64,000 bases of DNA, from the NCBI RefSeq assembly GCF_017916425.1, contig NZ_JAFMSX010000003.1:124001-188000 (forward strand), in the 5' to 3' direction. A program made the translations under genes and the position numbers. This stretch comes from Nocardioides sp. SYSU D00065. GTDB lineage: Bacteria; Actinomycetota; Actinomycetes; Propionibacteriales; Nocardioidaceae. The stretch's first letter is position 1; every line of letters begins with the position of its first letter. The notes below the pieces were generated by a model. It saw only the letters and a list, made by a program, of their open reading frames with translations. It searched no databases and was not told the origin of the DNA. This document shows positions 50,901 to 60,600 of the stretch, one piece after another.

Positions 50901-52240
50901 CGGGCGGTGGCGACGGTGGCCGGCGCGAGCAGGCTCGCGCGGTTGTTGGTGCTGGCGTCGCCGCCGATGACCATGTTGCGGGCGGTCGCGTTGGGCGGCG
51001 CGGTCAGCGTTCCGACGGCCGGTGCCTGCCGGGCGAGGACTCCGTCGACGTACAAGCTGGCCACCTGGCCGTCCCAGGTGCCGACGACGTGGTACCACCG
51101 GTCGGCGACCACCGGGACGTTCAGGTTGCGGTAGGTGCCGGCGATGTTGGGGTTGAACGACAGGTTGGGTCCGTAGAGCGTGATCGAGAAGCCGCCGGCC
51201 TCCTTGGCGCCGCAGATGTTGCCGCGCTCCTCGCCACTGGCGGGGAGGTCGTCGTCGTACTTGAACGTGCACTCGACCGCGAACCCGTCGACGAGCGAGG
51301 GGTAGTCGTCGCCGAGCGGGTAGAGGTAGGCGGAGCTGCCGTCGAACTCGCCGACGTTGCGGCCGAGGGGCACGTCGGGGCGCACGACCGGCTGGTTCCA
51401 CTCGGTCACGGGCAGGCCCTGGGCGCGGTCGGCCGGAGTCCCGTCGGCGAAGTCGACGTCGAGGACGTCGGCGGTCGGGGCGACCGGCTCGGCGACGGCG
51501 GCCGCCGCCAGGGCGCCGGCGTCGTCGGCAGTGAGGGCCGAGGAGTACACCCGGGCTGTGTCGATGGTGGCAGCGGCGAAGAACCCGACGCCGTTGCTCG
51601 GCTGGGCGTCGGCGCCGAGTGCGAAGTTCTGCGCGCCCGCCGACGGAGCCTTGAACACGCCCGCCGCGGCGGTCTGGGCGACCTGCTCGCCGTTGACGTA
51701 CAGCACGAGCGTGGACCCGTTCCACACGACGAGCGTGTGGTACCACTCGCCGGCCTCCATCGGGAAGCGGACGTTCTTGTAGCCGCCGCCGATGTGGGCC
51801 ATGAAGCCGCCGCGTCCTCCGCTGACGTACGTCGCGAAGCCGCCGGCCTCCTTGGCGCCGCAGAAGTCCTGCTCGCTGCCGCCCAGGTCGGTGCCGTCGT
51901 AGCGGAAGCTGCACTCCACCGAGAAGCTCGAGGCCATCGCGCCGTACTGCCCCGCCATCGGGTAGAGGGCGGCGTCGTCGCCGTCGAGGGCGTACGCCGT
52001 CCGGGCGCGCGCCGCGTCGGAGACGATCTCCGGGTCCCCGAACAGCGTCGGCGAGAGGTCACGCGCCGTGTCGTCGGCCGTGCCGTCGGCGAAGTCGACG
52101 TCGAGGACGTCGGCGACGGGCAGCTCGGCCGCCGCGGCGGGCGCAGCGGTGCCGGGCACGATCGCGAGGAGCGAGCCCGACACAGCCAGGGCGGCGAGGG
52201 TTGCCAGCGTCGAGCGCCGGCGGTTGCTGTGGCGTTTCAC
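47966..52240 (-). CDS. Secreted metallophosphoesterase with two LamG and several Ig-like domains
   Basis: 1,424 residues from GTG 52240 (AGGAACCCTCT upstream). Signal peptide ~1-40 ending AAPAAAAEL. Two LamG/concanavalin-like domains (~45-240 and ~250-445) share VLDVDFADGT, CGAKEAGGF and WYHxVxxW patterns. After Ig-like linkers comes a calcineurin-type phosphoesterase (~700-1020) with LTDTQYL, HTGDIMEN, GNHDNQYG, LTHAY and SGHEHG: all metal ligands except that the first D-x-H reads D-T-Q. The C-terminal ~300 residues hold a DUF5011-like Ig domain and further Ig modules. Likely a surface or secreted nuclease, nucleotidase or phosphatase; substrate unknown. Confidence 0.88.
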   Translation of the reverse strand: MKRHSNRRRSTLATLAALAVSGSLLAIVPGTAAPAAAAELPVADVLDVDFADGTADDTARDLSPTLFGDPEIVSDAARARTAYALDGDDAALYPMAGQYGAMASSFSVECSFRYDGTDLGGSEQDFCGAKEAGGFATYVSGGRGGFMAHIGGGYKNVRFPMEAGEWYHTLVVWNGSTLVLYVNGEQVAQTAAAGVFKAPSAGAQNFALGADAQPSNGVGFFAAATIDTARVYSSALTADDAGALAAAAVAEPVAPTADVLDVDFADGTPADRAQGLPVTEWNQPVVRPDVPLGRNVGEFDGSSAYLYPLGDDYPSLVDGFAVECTFKYDDDLPASGEERGNICGAKEAGGFSITLYGPNLSFNPNIAGTYRNLNVPVVADRWYHVVGTWDGQVASLYVDGVLARQAPAVGTLTAPPNATARNMVIGGDASTNNRASLLAPATVATARVFSEPLTRTDVLALRRDVLADGLATAPVTITGSTPAADSRITGPTTLSVETSTPQAVGRTAEYRLDGALVRPGDEIGPGLRAGEHTLTLRGSDVFGRPIDESVTFRSGNIPVGGGTRTGQAGGSVQLSSVATNPSGDDVTTTFVRAEAKVAADGFQGSVAELPTSLEFPHEQAADLAAPLQPGDGRLATSPSATGIAFQRHDVAVGAAEGQRISWSGTVDPTRSVTLRAWNGQAWEALDTARGLAEGAVALTGDVRPRHHHDGVVPIMVTGEDPFADDIPNEVRPAFEDPADYDFSLAHLTDTQYLSEGADEPPTQAERDTWRKTYTDITEWIVANTDERKIAFTAHTGDIMENWHNLGDDRAKAMREYEVASAAQRIIDDAGLVNTVLPGNHDNQYGQDNGPDALYNDYFGPERYAALSQAPRWTAARASYQPWKPGDNANNYVLFSAGGLDFVVVSLGFGVTAEESAWADGVLKQYADRNAIVLTHAYIAPSSNPDGRGGGMSYDGMSVRNTVVKENPNVFLVLSGHEHGVNIEVRKNLGRPGNHVVELLADYQFYKVRAGEVGLGNTGTLTPDTLLQMGSSFFRLLQFDVDRSEMSVDTYSPFLDNFGATEYDDRNRYNGTEDDFKMPIQLQHRATSFATDSLVVLDPTDEVIGSDTARSGWPASVTWDGLTIGETYAWQAVSRDAASGDELPGQVSQLALFTATADGVADVVAPVIRLAGADTVAHGAAFDPLAGVSVSDDRDGDLTGGVAVLGQVDTATAGRYQLVYLVSDAAGNQSVASRTVTVEPAPAPVNTARPAINGTPVVGQVVTADQGRWSNAANATFEVQWLRDGAPIQGATSGEYTVVAADSGAALSVRVTARAVGREPVAATSPTAVVGKVKPTATLKLKKVVRVSKRAAATITVTAPGAVPTGTVVVKVGRRTVDAVRLRADGTVKVRLPRLRVGTHRVKAVLLPSDGFARTKVTRTIRVRR

Positions 52241-52408
52241 AGAGGGTTCCTGTTCGGTTGGGTCCGATGAAGACCCGAACAGGGTGTCGGCGCGCCGTGA
52301 CCGGAACATGGCGGCGAGGCAGACGCGGGATGGACCGGCGCTGGCCGGTCGGCCAGGACGCGACGCCGTCGTCCTAGAGTCGCACGCTCCGGCGGGCGTG
52401 CTCACCGC

Positions 52409-53164
52409 TCATCGCGCGGCGTCCGCCTTGCGCTGCGTGACGAGGGCCGCGCCGACGATCCCGGCCCGGTTCTGCAGGGTCGCCGGCACCATCTCGGTCT
52501 CGACCTCGATGAGGTGCCCGAACTTGTCCCAGGACTTGCTGACCCCACCACCGATCACGAACAGGTCGGGGGTGAAGAGCCGCTCGAGGTGGCGGAAGTA
52601 GGTGGTCAGCCGCTCGGCCCACGTCTCCCAGGAGAGGCCCTCGCGCTCGCGCGCGCTGGTGGCGGCGCGGGACTCCGCGACGGCGCCGTCGATCTCGAGG
52701 TGCCCCATCTCGGAGTTCGGCACGAGGATCCCGTCGTGGATCATCGCCGAGCCGATGCCGGTGCCGAGCGTGATGACCATGACCAGGCCGCCGCGGCCCT
52801 TCGCGGCGCCGTACTCCGCCTCCGCCAGCCCAGCGGCGTCGGCGTCGTTGACGACGTGCACCTCCCGGCCCAGCGCCTCGGTGAAGATCGCGTCGGCGTC
52901 CTCGCCGATCCACGACTTGTCGATGTTGGCGGCCGACAGCACGACGCCGCGGCGCACGATGCCGGGCACGGTGACGCCGACGGGGCTGGTCGAGGCGGGG
53001 AAGCTGTCGACGATCTGCTGGAACACCCCGGCCACTGCCTGCGGCGTGGCGGGCTTGGGGGTGTCGATGCGGACCCGGTCGTGGGCGAAGTCGCCGAGCT
53101 TCAGGTCGACCGGCGCGCCCTTGATGCCGGTGCCGCCGAAGTCGATGCCGAAGGGATGCTTCAT
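52409..53164 (-). CDS. ppgK: Polyphosphate glucokinase PpgK (ROK family)
   Basis: 251 residues from ATG 53164. ROK fold: FGIDFGGTGIKGAPVDL (phosphate 1), VTVPGIVRRGVV, VVNDADAAGLAE with catalytic Asp, VITLGTGIGSAMIHDG (phosphate 2), and PNSEMGHLEID. Polyphosphate/ATP glucokinases of Actinobacteria have this length and the SEMGHLEI segment instead of the usual zinc-cysteine motif. It phosphorylates glucose with polyphosphate or ATP. Glucose from the GH15 enzyme at 36825 could feed it, but they are not in one operon. Confidence 0.9.
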   Translation of the reverse strand: MKHPFGIDFGGTGIKGAPVDLKLGDFAHDRVRIDTPKPATPQAVAGVFQQIVDSFPASTSPVGVTVPGIVRRGVVLSAANIDKSWIGEDADAIFTEALGREVHVVNDADAAGLAEAEYGAAKGRGGLVMVITLGTGIGSAMIHDGILVPNSEMGHLEIDGAVAESRAATSAREREGLSWETWAERLTTYFRHLERLFTPDLFVIGGGVSKSWDKFGHLIEVETEMVPATLQNRAGIVGAALVTQRKADAAR

Positions 53165-53250
53165 GGCGCACAACCTAGCGCCCACCCGGCGGCTGTCCGC
53201 GAGGGGAACACCCAGTGGTCGGCAGGAGGACCGACGTCGAACGGCAGCGG

Positions 53251-53294
53251 ACGTCATGGGCTTCCGCGGTCCGGACCGGCCGTTCCCATGACGT
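53251..53294. repeat. 44-bp palindromic intergenic element, copy B
   Basis: Outer arms ACGTCATGGG (53251-53260) and CCCATGACGT (53285-53294), inner CGGTCC/GGACCG in the middle. About 35 of 44 positions match the copy at 39431-39474. It lies between selB and ppgK (both minus strand), where it may terminate the selAB transcript. Confidence 0.72.
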
Positions 53295-53321
53295 ACGCCG
53301 CCGGGGACGCCGCCGCGCCGG

Positions 53322-55070
53322 TCAGACCACCTCGCGGCGGTCGTCCGGCAGCCGCCGGGTCCGGCCCGTCCGGTCGAGGTGGTCGAGCAGCGGCAGCGCG
53401 ACGCGGCGGGTGGTGCCGAGCCGCTCGCGCGCCGCGCTCGTCGTGAAGGGCTGCTCGAGGTCACGCAGCAGCGTGACGGCCTCCTCGGCCGCGTCGGGCG
53501 CCAGCACGATGCCGGGACCGACGCGCTGGAGCAGGCCGCTGCGCTCCGCGGCGCCGAGCGCCCGCTCGTCGAGGCCGAGGTCGCGCAGCCGGTCGGCGGT
53601 GGGCGCGGCGAAGGGGGCGGCGGCCAGGTCGCGGCGTACGGCGTCGACGGCGGCGCGGACCGCCTCGGGGAGGGCGGCTCCGGCGGATCCGTGCACCCGG
53701 CCGTCGACCACGCGCAGCGGCGCCCGCACGAGCGGGCGCACCAGCTCCGGGGCGGGCAGCCGCAGCCGCGAGGCCAGCACGGACAGCGGCGGGGCCGGGT
53801 CGAGGGGATGGGCGCGCGCGTGCTCCTCGACGAGGCCGGGGAGCCGGTCCGCGAGCGCCTGCGCCACCCGGCGGTCCACCAGCCACGGCCCGGCGGCGAG
53901 GTGGCCGCCGGACCCGGTGGCCGGGACGGGGACGCCGAGGCGGCGCAGGTGGTCGACGTGGGCGACGCCGCGGCGGGCCAGCTCGTCCGCCAGGCGCGGC
54001 GTGCCGTCCGCCGAGGCCAGCTGCTCGGCGCGGCGGGCGCCGGCGCCTCGTCGGCGCAGGCGCGGCGGGTCCGGGTCGAGCACGTCGACGCGCCACACCT
54101 GACGGCGTCCGGGATCGCGCAGCAGCGCCCGGTCGCCGATGCGCAGCGGCAGGGGACGGTCGAGCGTGAGCCGGGCGAGCCCCGGCCCGAGGGGCCGGCA
54201 GCGCACCGCCACGTCAGCGGCACCGACGTGCAGGACGGGCGACGTGGGCGGCTCGCTGTCGCCGGTGAGCCGTACGTCCACCACCCGCGAGTGGTGCCAG
54301 GCCCCGGGCGTGACGAGCACGCTGCCGCGAGCGAGGTCGTCGGTGCGCCCGGCGAGGTTGAGCGCGACCCGGGCGACGCCGCTGACGGTGTCGCGGTCGC
54401 GCCCGAGCGCCTGCACCTCGCGCACCCGCAGCACCGTGTCGCCCAGCGCCAGGCTGTCGCCGCGGCGCACGGTGCCGGCCGGCAGCGTGCCGGTCACGAC
54501 GGTGCCCGCCCCTCGCACGCTGAACCTGCGGTCGACCCACAGGCGCACGTCGGCGTCCGGGTCGGGCTCGGGCAGGGCGGCCACCATCGCCGCCATGGCG
54601 GCCCGGACCTCGGCCAGGCCGGCACCGGTGCGCGCACTGACGGCAAGCACCGGCGCGCCGGCCATCCCCGTGCGCGCGAGCTCGCCGGTGGCGCGCGCCA
54701 CCGCCGGCGCGGGATCGGCGAGGTCGGAGCGCGTCACCGCCACCACTGCGTGCCGTACGCCGAGCGCGTCGAGCGCCGCCAGGTGCTCGGCGGCCTGCGG
54801 CATCCACGGGTCGTCCGCGGCGACCACGAGCAGCACGGCCGGCACCGGCCCGACCCCGGCGAGCATCGTGGTGAGGAAGCGCTCGTGCCCGGGCACGTCG
54901 ACGAAGGCGATCTCACCGGCCTCCGGCCACTCGGTCCAGCAGTAGCCGAGCTCGATCGTGAGCCCGCGGCGCCGCTCCTCGGCCAGCCGGTCCGGATGGG
55001 TGCCGGTCAACGCCTCGACGAGGGCCGACTTGCCGTGGTCGACGTGGCCGGCGGTCGCGACGACGTGCAT
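53322..55070 (-). CDS. selB: Selenocysteine-specific elongation factor SelB
   Basis: 582 residues from ATG 55070, overlapping the selA stop by one base (TGATG). GTPase motifs: GHVDHGKSALVEALTG (G1), RRRGLTIELGY, DVPGHERFL (G3), VTRSDLAD (G4, Thr-Arg-Ser-Asp in place of NKxD). Domains II-III follow, then a winged-helix C-terminal domain (~370-580), which binds the SECIS hairpin. SelB delivers Sec-tRNA to the UGA in the fdh mRNA encoded to the right. Size and motifs match bacterial SelB (580-610). Confidence 0.95.
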   Translation of the reverse strand: MHVVATAGHVDHGKSALVEALTGTHPDRLAEERRRGLTIELGYCWTEWPEAGEIAFVDVPGHERFLTTMLAGVGPVPAVLLVVAADDPWMPQAAEHLAALDALGVRHAVVAVTRSDLADPAPAVARATGELARTGMAGAPVLAVSARTGAGLAEVRAAMAAMVAALPEPDPDADVRLWVDRRFSVRGAGTVVTGTLPAGTVRRGDSLALGDTVLRVREVQALGRDRDTVSGVARVALNLAGRTDDLARGSVLVTPGAWHHSRVVDVRLTGDSEPPTSPVLHVGAADVAVRCRPLGPGLARLTLDRPLPLRIGDRALLRDPGRRQVWRVDVLDPDPPRLRRRGAGARRAEQLASADGTPRLADELARRGVAHVDHLRRLGVPVPATGSGGHLAAGPWLVDRRVAQALADRLPGLVEEHARAHPLDPAPPLSVLASRLRLPAPELVRPLVRAPLRVVDGRVHGSAGAALPEAVRAAVDAVRRDLAAAPFAAPTADRLRDLGLDERALGAAERSGLLQRVGPGIVLAPDAAEEAVTLLRDLEQPFTTSAARERLGTTRRVALPLLDHLDRTGRTRRLPDDRREVV

Positions 55071-56368
55071 CAGGCGGGTCCCGGCGCTCGCCCGACGGCG
55101 TCGACGAGGACGACGTCCTCGTCAGGGTCGACGGCGAACAGGTCGAGCAGCAGGCGGCCGCGCTCGAGGCGGCCGACCACGGGCGGGTCGCCGGCTCGCA
55201 GCGGCTCGGCGTACGCCGGCGGCAGCGACACGGCGGCGCTCGGCAGCACGACCTCGGGGGCGCCGCCACCGCCCACCGCCGCCTCGCTGTCGACAACCAC
55301 CGCACCCAGGTGCTCGGGCAGCGCGGCTGCGACGGCCTCGGCGCGGGCGCGCAGCCCGGCGACGTCCCGGGCGAGCGCGGCCGGCACGGGCGGGACCGGG
55401 CCGGTGAGGGTCGCCTCCAGCGCCGCGAGCGTCAGCTTGTCGACCCGCAGCGCGCGGGCGAAGGGGTCGCGGCGCAGCCTCTCGACGAGCGCGGACCGCC
55501 CGAGCAGCAGCCCGCACTGCGGACCGCCCAGCAGCTTGTCGCCCGATGCGGTGACTAGGTCGGCGCCCCCGCGGAGCGCGGTGGCGGCGTCGGGCTCGTC
55601 GGGCAGCCGCGGGTGGGGCCGCAGCAGGCCCGAGCCGATGTCCGCGACGACCGGCGGACCCAGCGTGACCAGGTCCGCGACCGGGACCGAGGAGGTGAAG
55701 CCGCGCACCGCGAAGTTGGAGGGATGCACCTTGAGCACGAACGCGGTGTCGTCGTCGACCGCGGCCGCGTAGTCCTCCAGCCGCACCCGGTTCGTCGTGC
55801 CGACCTCGCGCAGCCGGGCGCCGACGGACTCCATGAGCTCGGGGATGCGGAACCCGTCGCCGATCTCGACCAGCTCGCCGCGCGCGATCACCACCGAGCC
55901 GCCGTCGCGGGCGAGCACCCGCGTGACCAGGGCCAGGGCGGCGGCGCCGTTGTTGACGACGTGGACCGCCTCGGCGTCGGGGACCTCGGCGGCGAGCGCC
56001 TCGAGGGTGCCGCGACCCCGGCGACCGCGGCGGGCGGTCACGAGGTCGAGCTCGACGTCCGTCGGCCCGGCCGCGGTGCGCAGCGCCTCGACCGCCGCCG
56101 CCGAGAGCGGAGCGCGGCCGAGGTTGGTGTGCACCAGGACCCCGGTCGCGTTGACCACCCGGCGCAGCGTGGTGGCGCCGGCCGGCAGCGCGGCCACCGC
56201 CTCGTCGGCGACGTCGGTGGGAGCCAGCTCCCCGGCGCGGCAGCGCTCCTGGGCGGCGACGACGACCCGCTTGACGAGCGCCGGCCCCAGGCGTGCGGCC
56301 GCCTCGCGCAGCCGAGGGTCGGCCAGGACCTGGTCGGTGCGCGGCACGGCACGCCTCGGATCCGGCAC
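55070..56368 (-). CDS. selA: L-seryl-tRNA(Sec) selenium transferase SelA
   Basis: 432 residues from GTG 56368. PLP-dependent enzyme converting Ser-tRNA-Sec to Sec-tRNA-Sec. Seen: VNATGVLVHTNLGRAPLS, VNNGAAALALVTRVLA, IARGELVEIGDGFRIPELMESVGARLREVGTTNR and the PLP lysine in TASGDKLLGGPQCG. It lies directly downstream of tRNA-Sec and upstream of selB; all three are co-oriented. Slightly shorter than the E. coli enzyme (463). Confidence 0.96.
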   Translation of the reverse strand: MPDPRRAVPRTDQVLADPRLREAAARLGPALVKRVVVAAQERCRAGELAPTDVADEAVAALPAGATTLRRVVNATGVLVHTNLGRAPLSAAAVEALRTAAGPTDVELDLVTARRGRRGRGTLEALAAEVPDAEAVHVVNNGAAALALVTRVLARDGGSVVIARGELVEIGDGFRIPELMESVGARLREVGTTNRVRLEDYAAAVDDDTAFVLKVHPSNFAVRGFTSSVPVADLVTLGPPVVADIGSGLLRPHPRLPDEPDAATALRGGADLVTASGDKLLGGPQCGLLLGRSALVERLRRDPFARALRVDKLTLAALEATLTGPVPPVPAALARDVAGLRARAEAVAAALPEHLGAVVVDSEAAVGGGGAPEVVLPSAAVSLPPAYAEPLRAGDPPVVGRLERGRLLLDLFAVDPDEDVVLVDAVGRAPGPA

Positions 56369-56389
56369 CGCACCTCCCCGCTCAACGAC

Positions 56390-56484
56390 TGGCGGAGGCG
56401 GACGGGAATCGAACCCGCCTGGCCCAGGTGCTGGGCCACAACGGTTTTGAGGACCGCGTCCGTCACCAGACGAGAACCGCCTCC
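56390..56484 (-). tRNA. selC: tRNA-Sec(UCA)
   Basis: A ~95-nt tRNA on the minus strand. The 8-bp acceptor stem GGAGGCGG (56484-56477) pairs with CCGCCTCC (56401-56394), discriminator G, CCA encoded at 56392-56390. The anticodon loop CCTCAAA has TCA at 56450-56448. A long variable arm (GGCCCAG/CTGGGCC) and T-arm GCGGGTTCGATTCCCGT are present. The extended acceptor and long variable arm are the selenocysteine tRNA hallmark. Confidence 0.96.
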
Positions 56485-56521
56485 ACCGTCACCCTAGCCA
56501 CCGACGACCTAGGTTGACCTC

Positions 56522-57529
56522 ATGACGTCACCTCTCCGGCTGACCCAGTACGCCGCCGGCGGCGGATGCGCCTGCAAGGTCCCACCGGGCGAGCTCGAGC
56601 GGGTGCTGGGCAACCTGCCCGGCGGCCGCGCGCAGGAGGGGGGCGACCTCGTCGTGGGCGTCGAGCACGGCGACGACGCCGCCGCCGTACGCATCCACCC
56701 CGCGCCGGACGGCACCGGCCGCGTCGTCATCCTCACCACCGACTTCTTCACCCCGGTGGTCGACGACCCCTACGACTGGGGCCGCATCGCCGCCACCAAC
56801 GCGCTCTCCGACGTCTACGCGATGGGCGGCACCCCGGTCGTCGGCGTCAACCTCCTCGGCTGGCCGCGCGAGCGGCTGCCGTTCGAGCTGGCCGCCGAGG
56901 TGATGCGCGGCGGCGCGGAGGCGTGCGCCGAGGCCGGCGCGCACCTGGCGGGCGGGCACAGCATCGACGACCCCGAGCCGAAGTATGGCCTCGCGGTCAC
57001 CGGGCTGGGCGACCCCGACCGCCTGCTGCGCAACGACGCGGCCGCGCCCGGGCTGCCGCTCACCCTCACCAAGCCGCTCGGCCTGGGCGTCCTCAACAAC
57101 CGGCACAAGGCGACCGGCGAGCGCTTCGAGGAGGCGGTCGCGGTGATGAGCACGCTCAACCGCGACGCCTCGGCGGCCGCGGTCGAGGCGGGGCTGCGGG
57201 CCGCCACCGACGTCACCGGCTTCGGCCTGCTCGGCCACCTCATGAAGATGATGCGCGCCAGCGGCACCTCGGCGGTCGTCGACGCGGCCGCGGTGCCGTA
57301 CGTCGCCGGGGCGCGCGAGTCGCTCGCCGAGGGCTTCGTGCCGGGCGGCAGCCGGCGCAACCTCGACTGGGTCCGACCCCACCTGGACGCCGGCGTCGAC
57401 GAGGACGAGCTGCTGCTGCTCGCGGACGCGCAGACCTCGGGGGGCCTGCTGGTGGTCGGGGAGCTGCCCGGGCACCCGGTCGTCGGCGAGGTGGTGCCCG
57501 CCGGCGACAGCCTGCTGACGGTCCGCTGA
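56522..57529 (+). CDS. selD: Selenophosphate synthetase SelD
   Basis: 335 residues from ATG 56522. Makes selenophosphate from selenide and ATP. N-terminal GGGCACK has the catalytic Cys and Lys (Cys16 or Cys18, Lys19). Also HGDDAAAVRI, LTTDFFTPVVDDPYDWGRIAATNALSDVYAMGGTPV, GGHSIDDPEPKYGLAVTGLG, and TDVTGFGLLGHL. Divergent from tRNA-Sec/selAB; the fdh operon follows. Confidence 0.95.
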   Translation: MTSPLRLTQYAAGGGCACKVPPGELERVLGNLPGGRAQEGGDLVVGVEHGDDAAAVRIHPAPDGTGRVVILTTDFFTPVVDDPYDWGRIAATNALSDVYAMGGTPVVGVNLLGWPRERLPFELAAEVMRGGAEACAEAGAHLAGGHSIDDPEPKYGLAVTGLGDPDRLLRNDAAAPGLPLTLTKPLGLGVLNNRHKATGERFEEAVAVMSTLNRDASAAAVEAGLRAATDVTGFGLLGHLMKMMRASGTSAVVDAAAVPYVAGARESLAEGFVPGGSRRNLDWVRPHLDAGVDEDELLLLADAQTSGGLLVVGELPGHPVVGEVVPAGDSLLTVR

Positions 57530-57654
57530 AGCCCACCCCCCGGGGCGGTGCACCGGCCCGGACGGCAGTCCTAGGCTGCAGCAGCACGAGACAGGAATGA
57601 CGCCGGCGCTCGGGGGTACTCGGGAGCGGACGCGAAGTCGACCAGGAGGCTCGG

Positions 57655-60600
57655 GTGACGACGGAGAAGGCGGCACGGACCAAGCGGTCGCTCCTGCCGT
57701 GGCCCGTCCTGCGGCAGCTCGCCGACGGCGACGTCCTCGGCCGCGGCCGCTCGGTGCGCTCGAAGCGGACCGACGAGCTCGAGCCGCGCACCGCCACCGC
57801 CGACCGGGTCGCGCACAGCGTGTGCCCCTACTGCGCCGTCGGCTGCGCGCAGAAGGTGTTCGTCAAGGACGACAAGGTCGTGCAGATCGAGGGCAACCCC
57901 GAGAGCCCCGTCAACCGCGGCCGCCTCTGCCCGAAGGGCTCGGCGAGCAAGAACCTCGTCACCAGCGACCTGCGCCAGACCACGGTCCGCTACCGGGCGC
58001 CCTACGCGACCGAGTGGACCGACCTCGACCTCCACACCGCGATGGACATGGTCGCCGACCGGGTGGTCCGCTCGCGGCGCGAGAGCTGGCAGGACATCGA
58101 CGAGCAGGGCCGCAAGGTCCGGCGCACGATGGGCATCGCCAGCCTGGGCGGAGCGACGCTGGACAACGAGGAGAACTACCTCATCAAGAAACTGTTCACC
58201 GCGATGGGCGCCATCCAGATCGAGAACCAGGCGCGTATTTGACACTCCGCCACCGTCCCCGGTCTGGGGACCAGCTTCGGTCGCGGCGGCGCCACGGGGT
58301 TCCAGCAGGACCTTGCCAACGCTGACTGCATCGTCATCCAGGGATCCAACATGGCCGAGGCCCACCCCGTGGGCTTCCAGTGGGTCGTGGAGGCGAAGAA
58401 GCGCGGCGCGCGGATCATCCACGTCGACCCCCGCTTCACCCGCACCAGCGCGCTCGCGCACCAGCACGTGCCGATCCGCGTGGGCAGCGACATCGCGTTC
58501 CTCGGCGGGATCATCAACCACGTCCTGCAGAACGAGCTCGACTTCCGCGAGTACGTCGTCAACTACACCAACGCCGCGAACATCATCAGCGACAAGTTCC
58601 AAGACGTCGACGACCTCGACGGGCTGTTCTCCGGCTTCGACGCCGAGACGAGGACGTACGACCCGACGAGCTGGCAGTTCGCGCAGGAGGACCAGCAGGG
58701 CGACCTGGGGCGGGCCCAAGCCGACGACGCCGGCGACACCGCGGCGCAGCGCAACACCGCCAGCGGCCTGCAGAACGAGTCCCACGGCATGCAGGTCGGC
58801 AGCCGGCCGCCCCGCGACGAGACCCTGCAGCACCCGATGTGCGTCTACCAGGTGCTCAAGCGCCACTACGCGCGCTACACCCCCGAGGTGGTCGAGCAGA
58901 TCTGCGGCGTCTCCCAGGAGGACTTCCTCGAGGTCTGCCGGGCGTGGACGGAGAACTCCGGTCGCGAGCGCACCACCGCGCTGGTCTACAGCGTCGGCTG
59001 GACCCAGCACAGCGTCGGCGTGCAGTACATCCGCGCCGGCTCCATCCTCCAGCTGCTCACCGGCAACATGGGCCGCCCCGGCGGCGGGATCATGGCACTG
59101 CGCGGGCACGCCAGCATCCAGGGCTCGACCGACATCCCGACGCTGTTCAACATCCTCCCCGGCTACCTGCCGATGCCGAACGCCGAGAAGCACCAGACGC
59201 TCACGGACTGGATCGACAGCGTCCGCAACCCCGGCAGCAAGGGCTTCTGGGCCAACGCCGGCGCCTACGGCATCAACCTGCTCAAGGCCTACTGGGGCGA
59301 CGCGGCGACGCCGGAAAACGACTTCTGCTTCGACTACATGCCCAGGATCACCGGCGACCACGGCACCTACCGCACCGTGCTCGACATGATCGACGGCAAG
59401 GTCCAGGGCTACTTCCTGCTCGGGCAGAACCCGGCCGTGGGGTCCGCGCACGGGCGCGCGCAGCGGCTCGGCATGGCCAACCTCGACTGGCTGGTCGTGC
59501 GCGACCTGTTCGAGATCGAGAGCGCGACCTTCTGGAAGGACTCCCCGGAGGTGGCCACCGGCGAGATCGTGCCGGAGGAGTGCCGCACGGAGGTGTTCCT
59601 CTTCCCCGCCGCCTCCCACGTGGAGAAGGAGGGCACGTTCACCCAGACGCAGCGGATGCTGCAGTGGCGCGAGAAGGCCGTCGAGCCGCCGGGCGACGCC
59701 CGCTCCGAGCTCTGGTTCTTCTACCACCTGGGCCGACTGGTGCGCGAGCGCCTGGCGGGCTCCGACGACGAGCGCGACCGCCCGCTGCTCGACCTCGCCT
59801 GGGACTACCCGGTGCACGGGAACCCCGAGGAGGTCGCCGGGGGCTGGGGCGAGCCGAGCGCCGAGGCGGTGCTCAAGGAGATCAACGGCTACGAGGTCGC
59901 CACCGGGCGTCCCCTGTCGGGCTTCCTGGAGATGAAGGACGACGGCTCCACGCTCGGGGGCTGCTGGATCTACAGCGGCGTGTACGCCGACGGCGTCAAC
60001 CAGGCCGCGCGCCGCCGCTCGCGCCACGACCAGTCCTTCGTCGCGCCGGAGTGGGGCTGGGCGTGGCCGATGAACCGGCGGATCCTCTACAACCGCGCCT
60101 CGGCCGACCCCGAGGGCCGGCCCTGGAGCGAGCGCAAGGCCTACGTGTGGTGGGACGAGGACACGCAGGAGTGGACCGGCCACGACGTGCCCGACTTCGA
60201 GAAGACCAAGCCTCCGTCCTACCGCGCCCCCGAGGGCTCCGACGGCGTCGCGGCGATCGAGGGCATCGACCCGTTCATCATGCAGGGCGACGGGAAGGGT
60301 GCGCTCTACGCCCCGCAGGGCCTGATCGACGGGCCGCTGCCCACGCACTACGAGCCGGTGGAGTCGCCGTTCCGCAACCTGTTGCACGGCCAGCAGGGCA
60401 ACCCCACGCGCAAGGAGTACCGCCGCGCGGACAACCCGATGAACCCCGACCCGCGGGAGACCGCGGCAGCCGACGTGTTCCCCTACGTCTTCACCACCAG
60501 CCGCCTCACCGAGCACCACACCGCAGGCGGGATGAGTCGCTACGTCGAGCACCTCGCCGAGCTGCAGCCGGAGATGTTCGTGGAGGTCTCGCCGGCGCTG

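Noticed and set aside
58240..58242. Nonsense mutation or pseudogene in fdhA
   Set aside because: Frame continues uninterrupted for 932 codons, context matches known Sec site, SECIS-like hairpin follows, and selABCD are next door.
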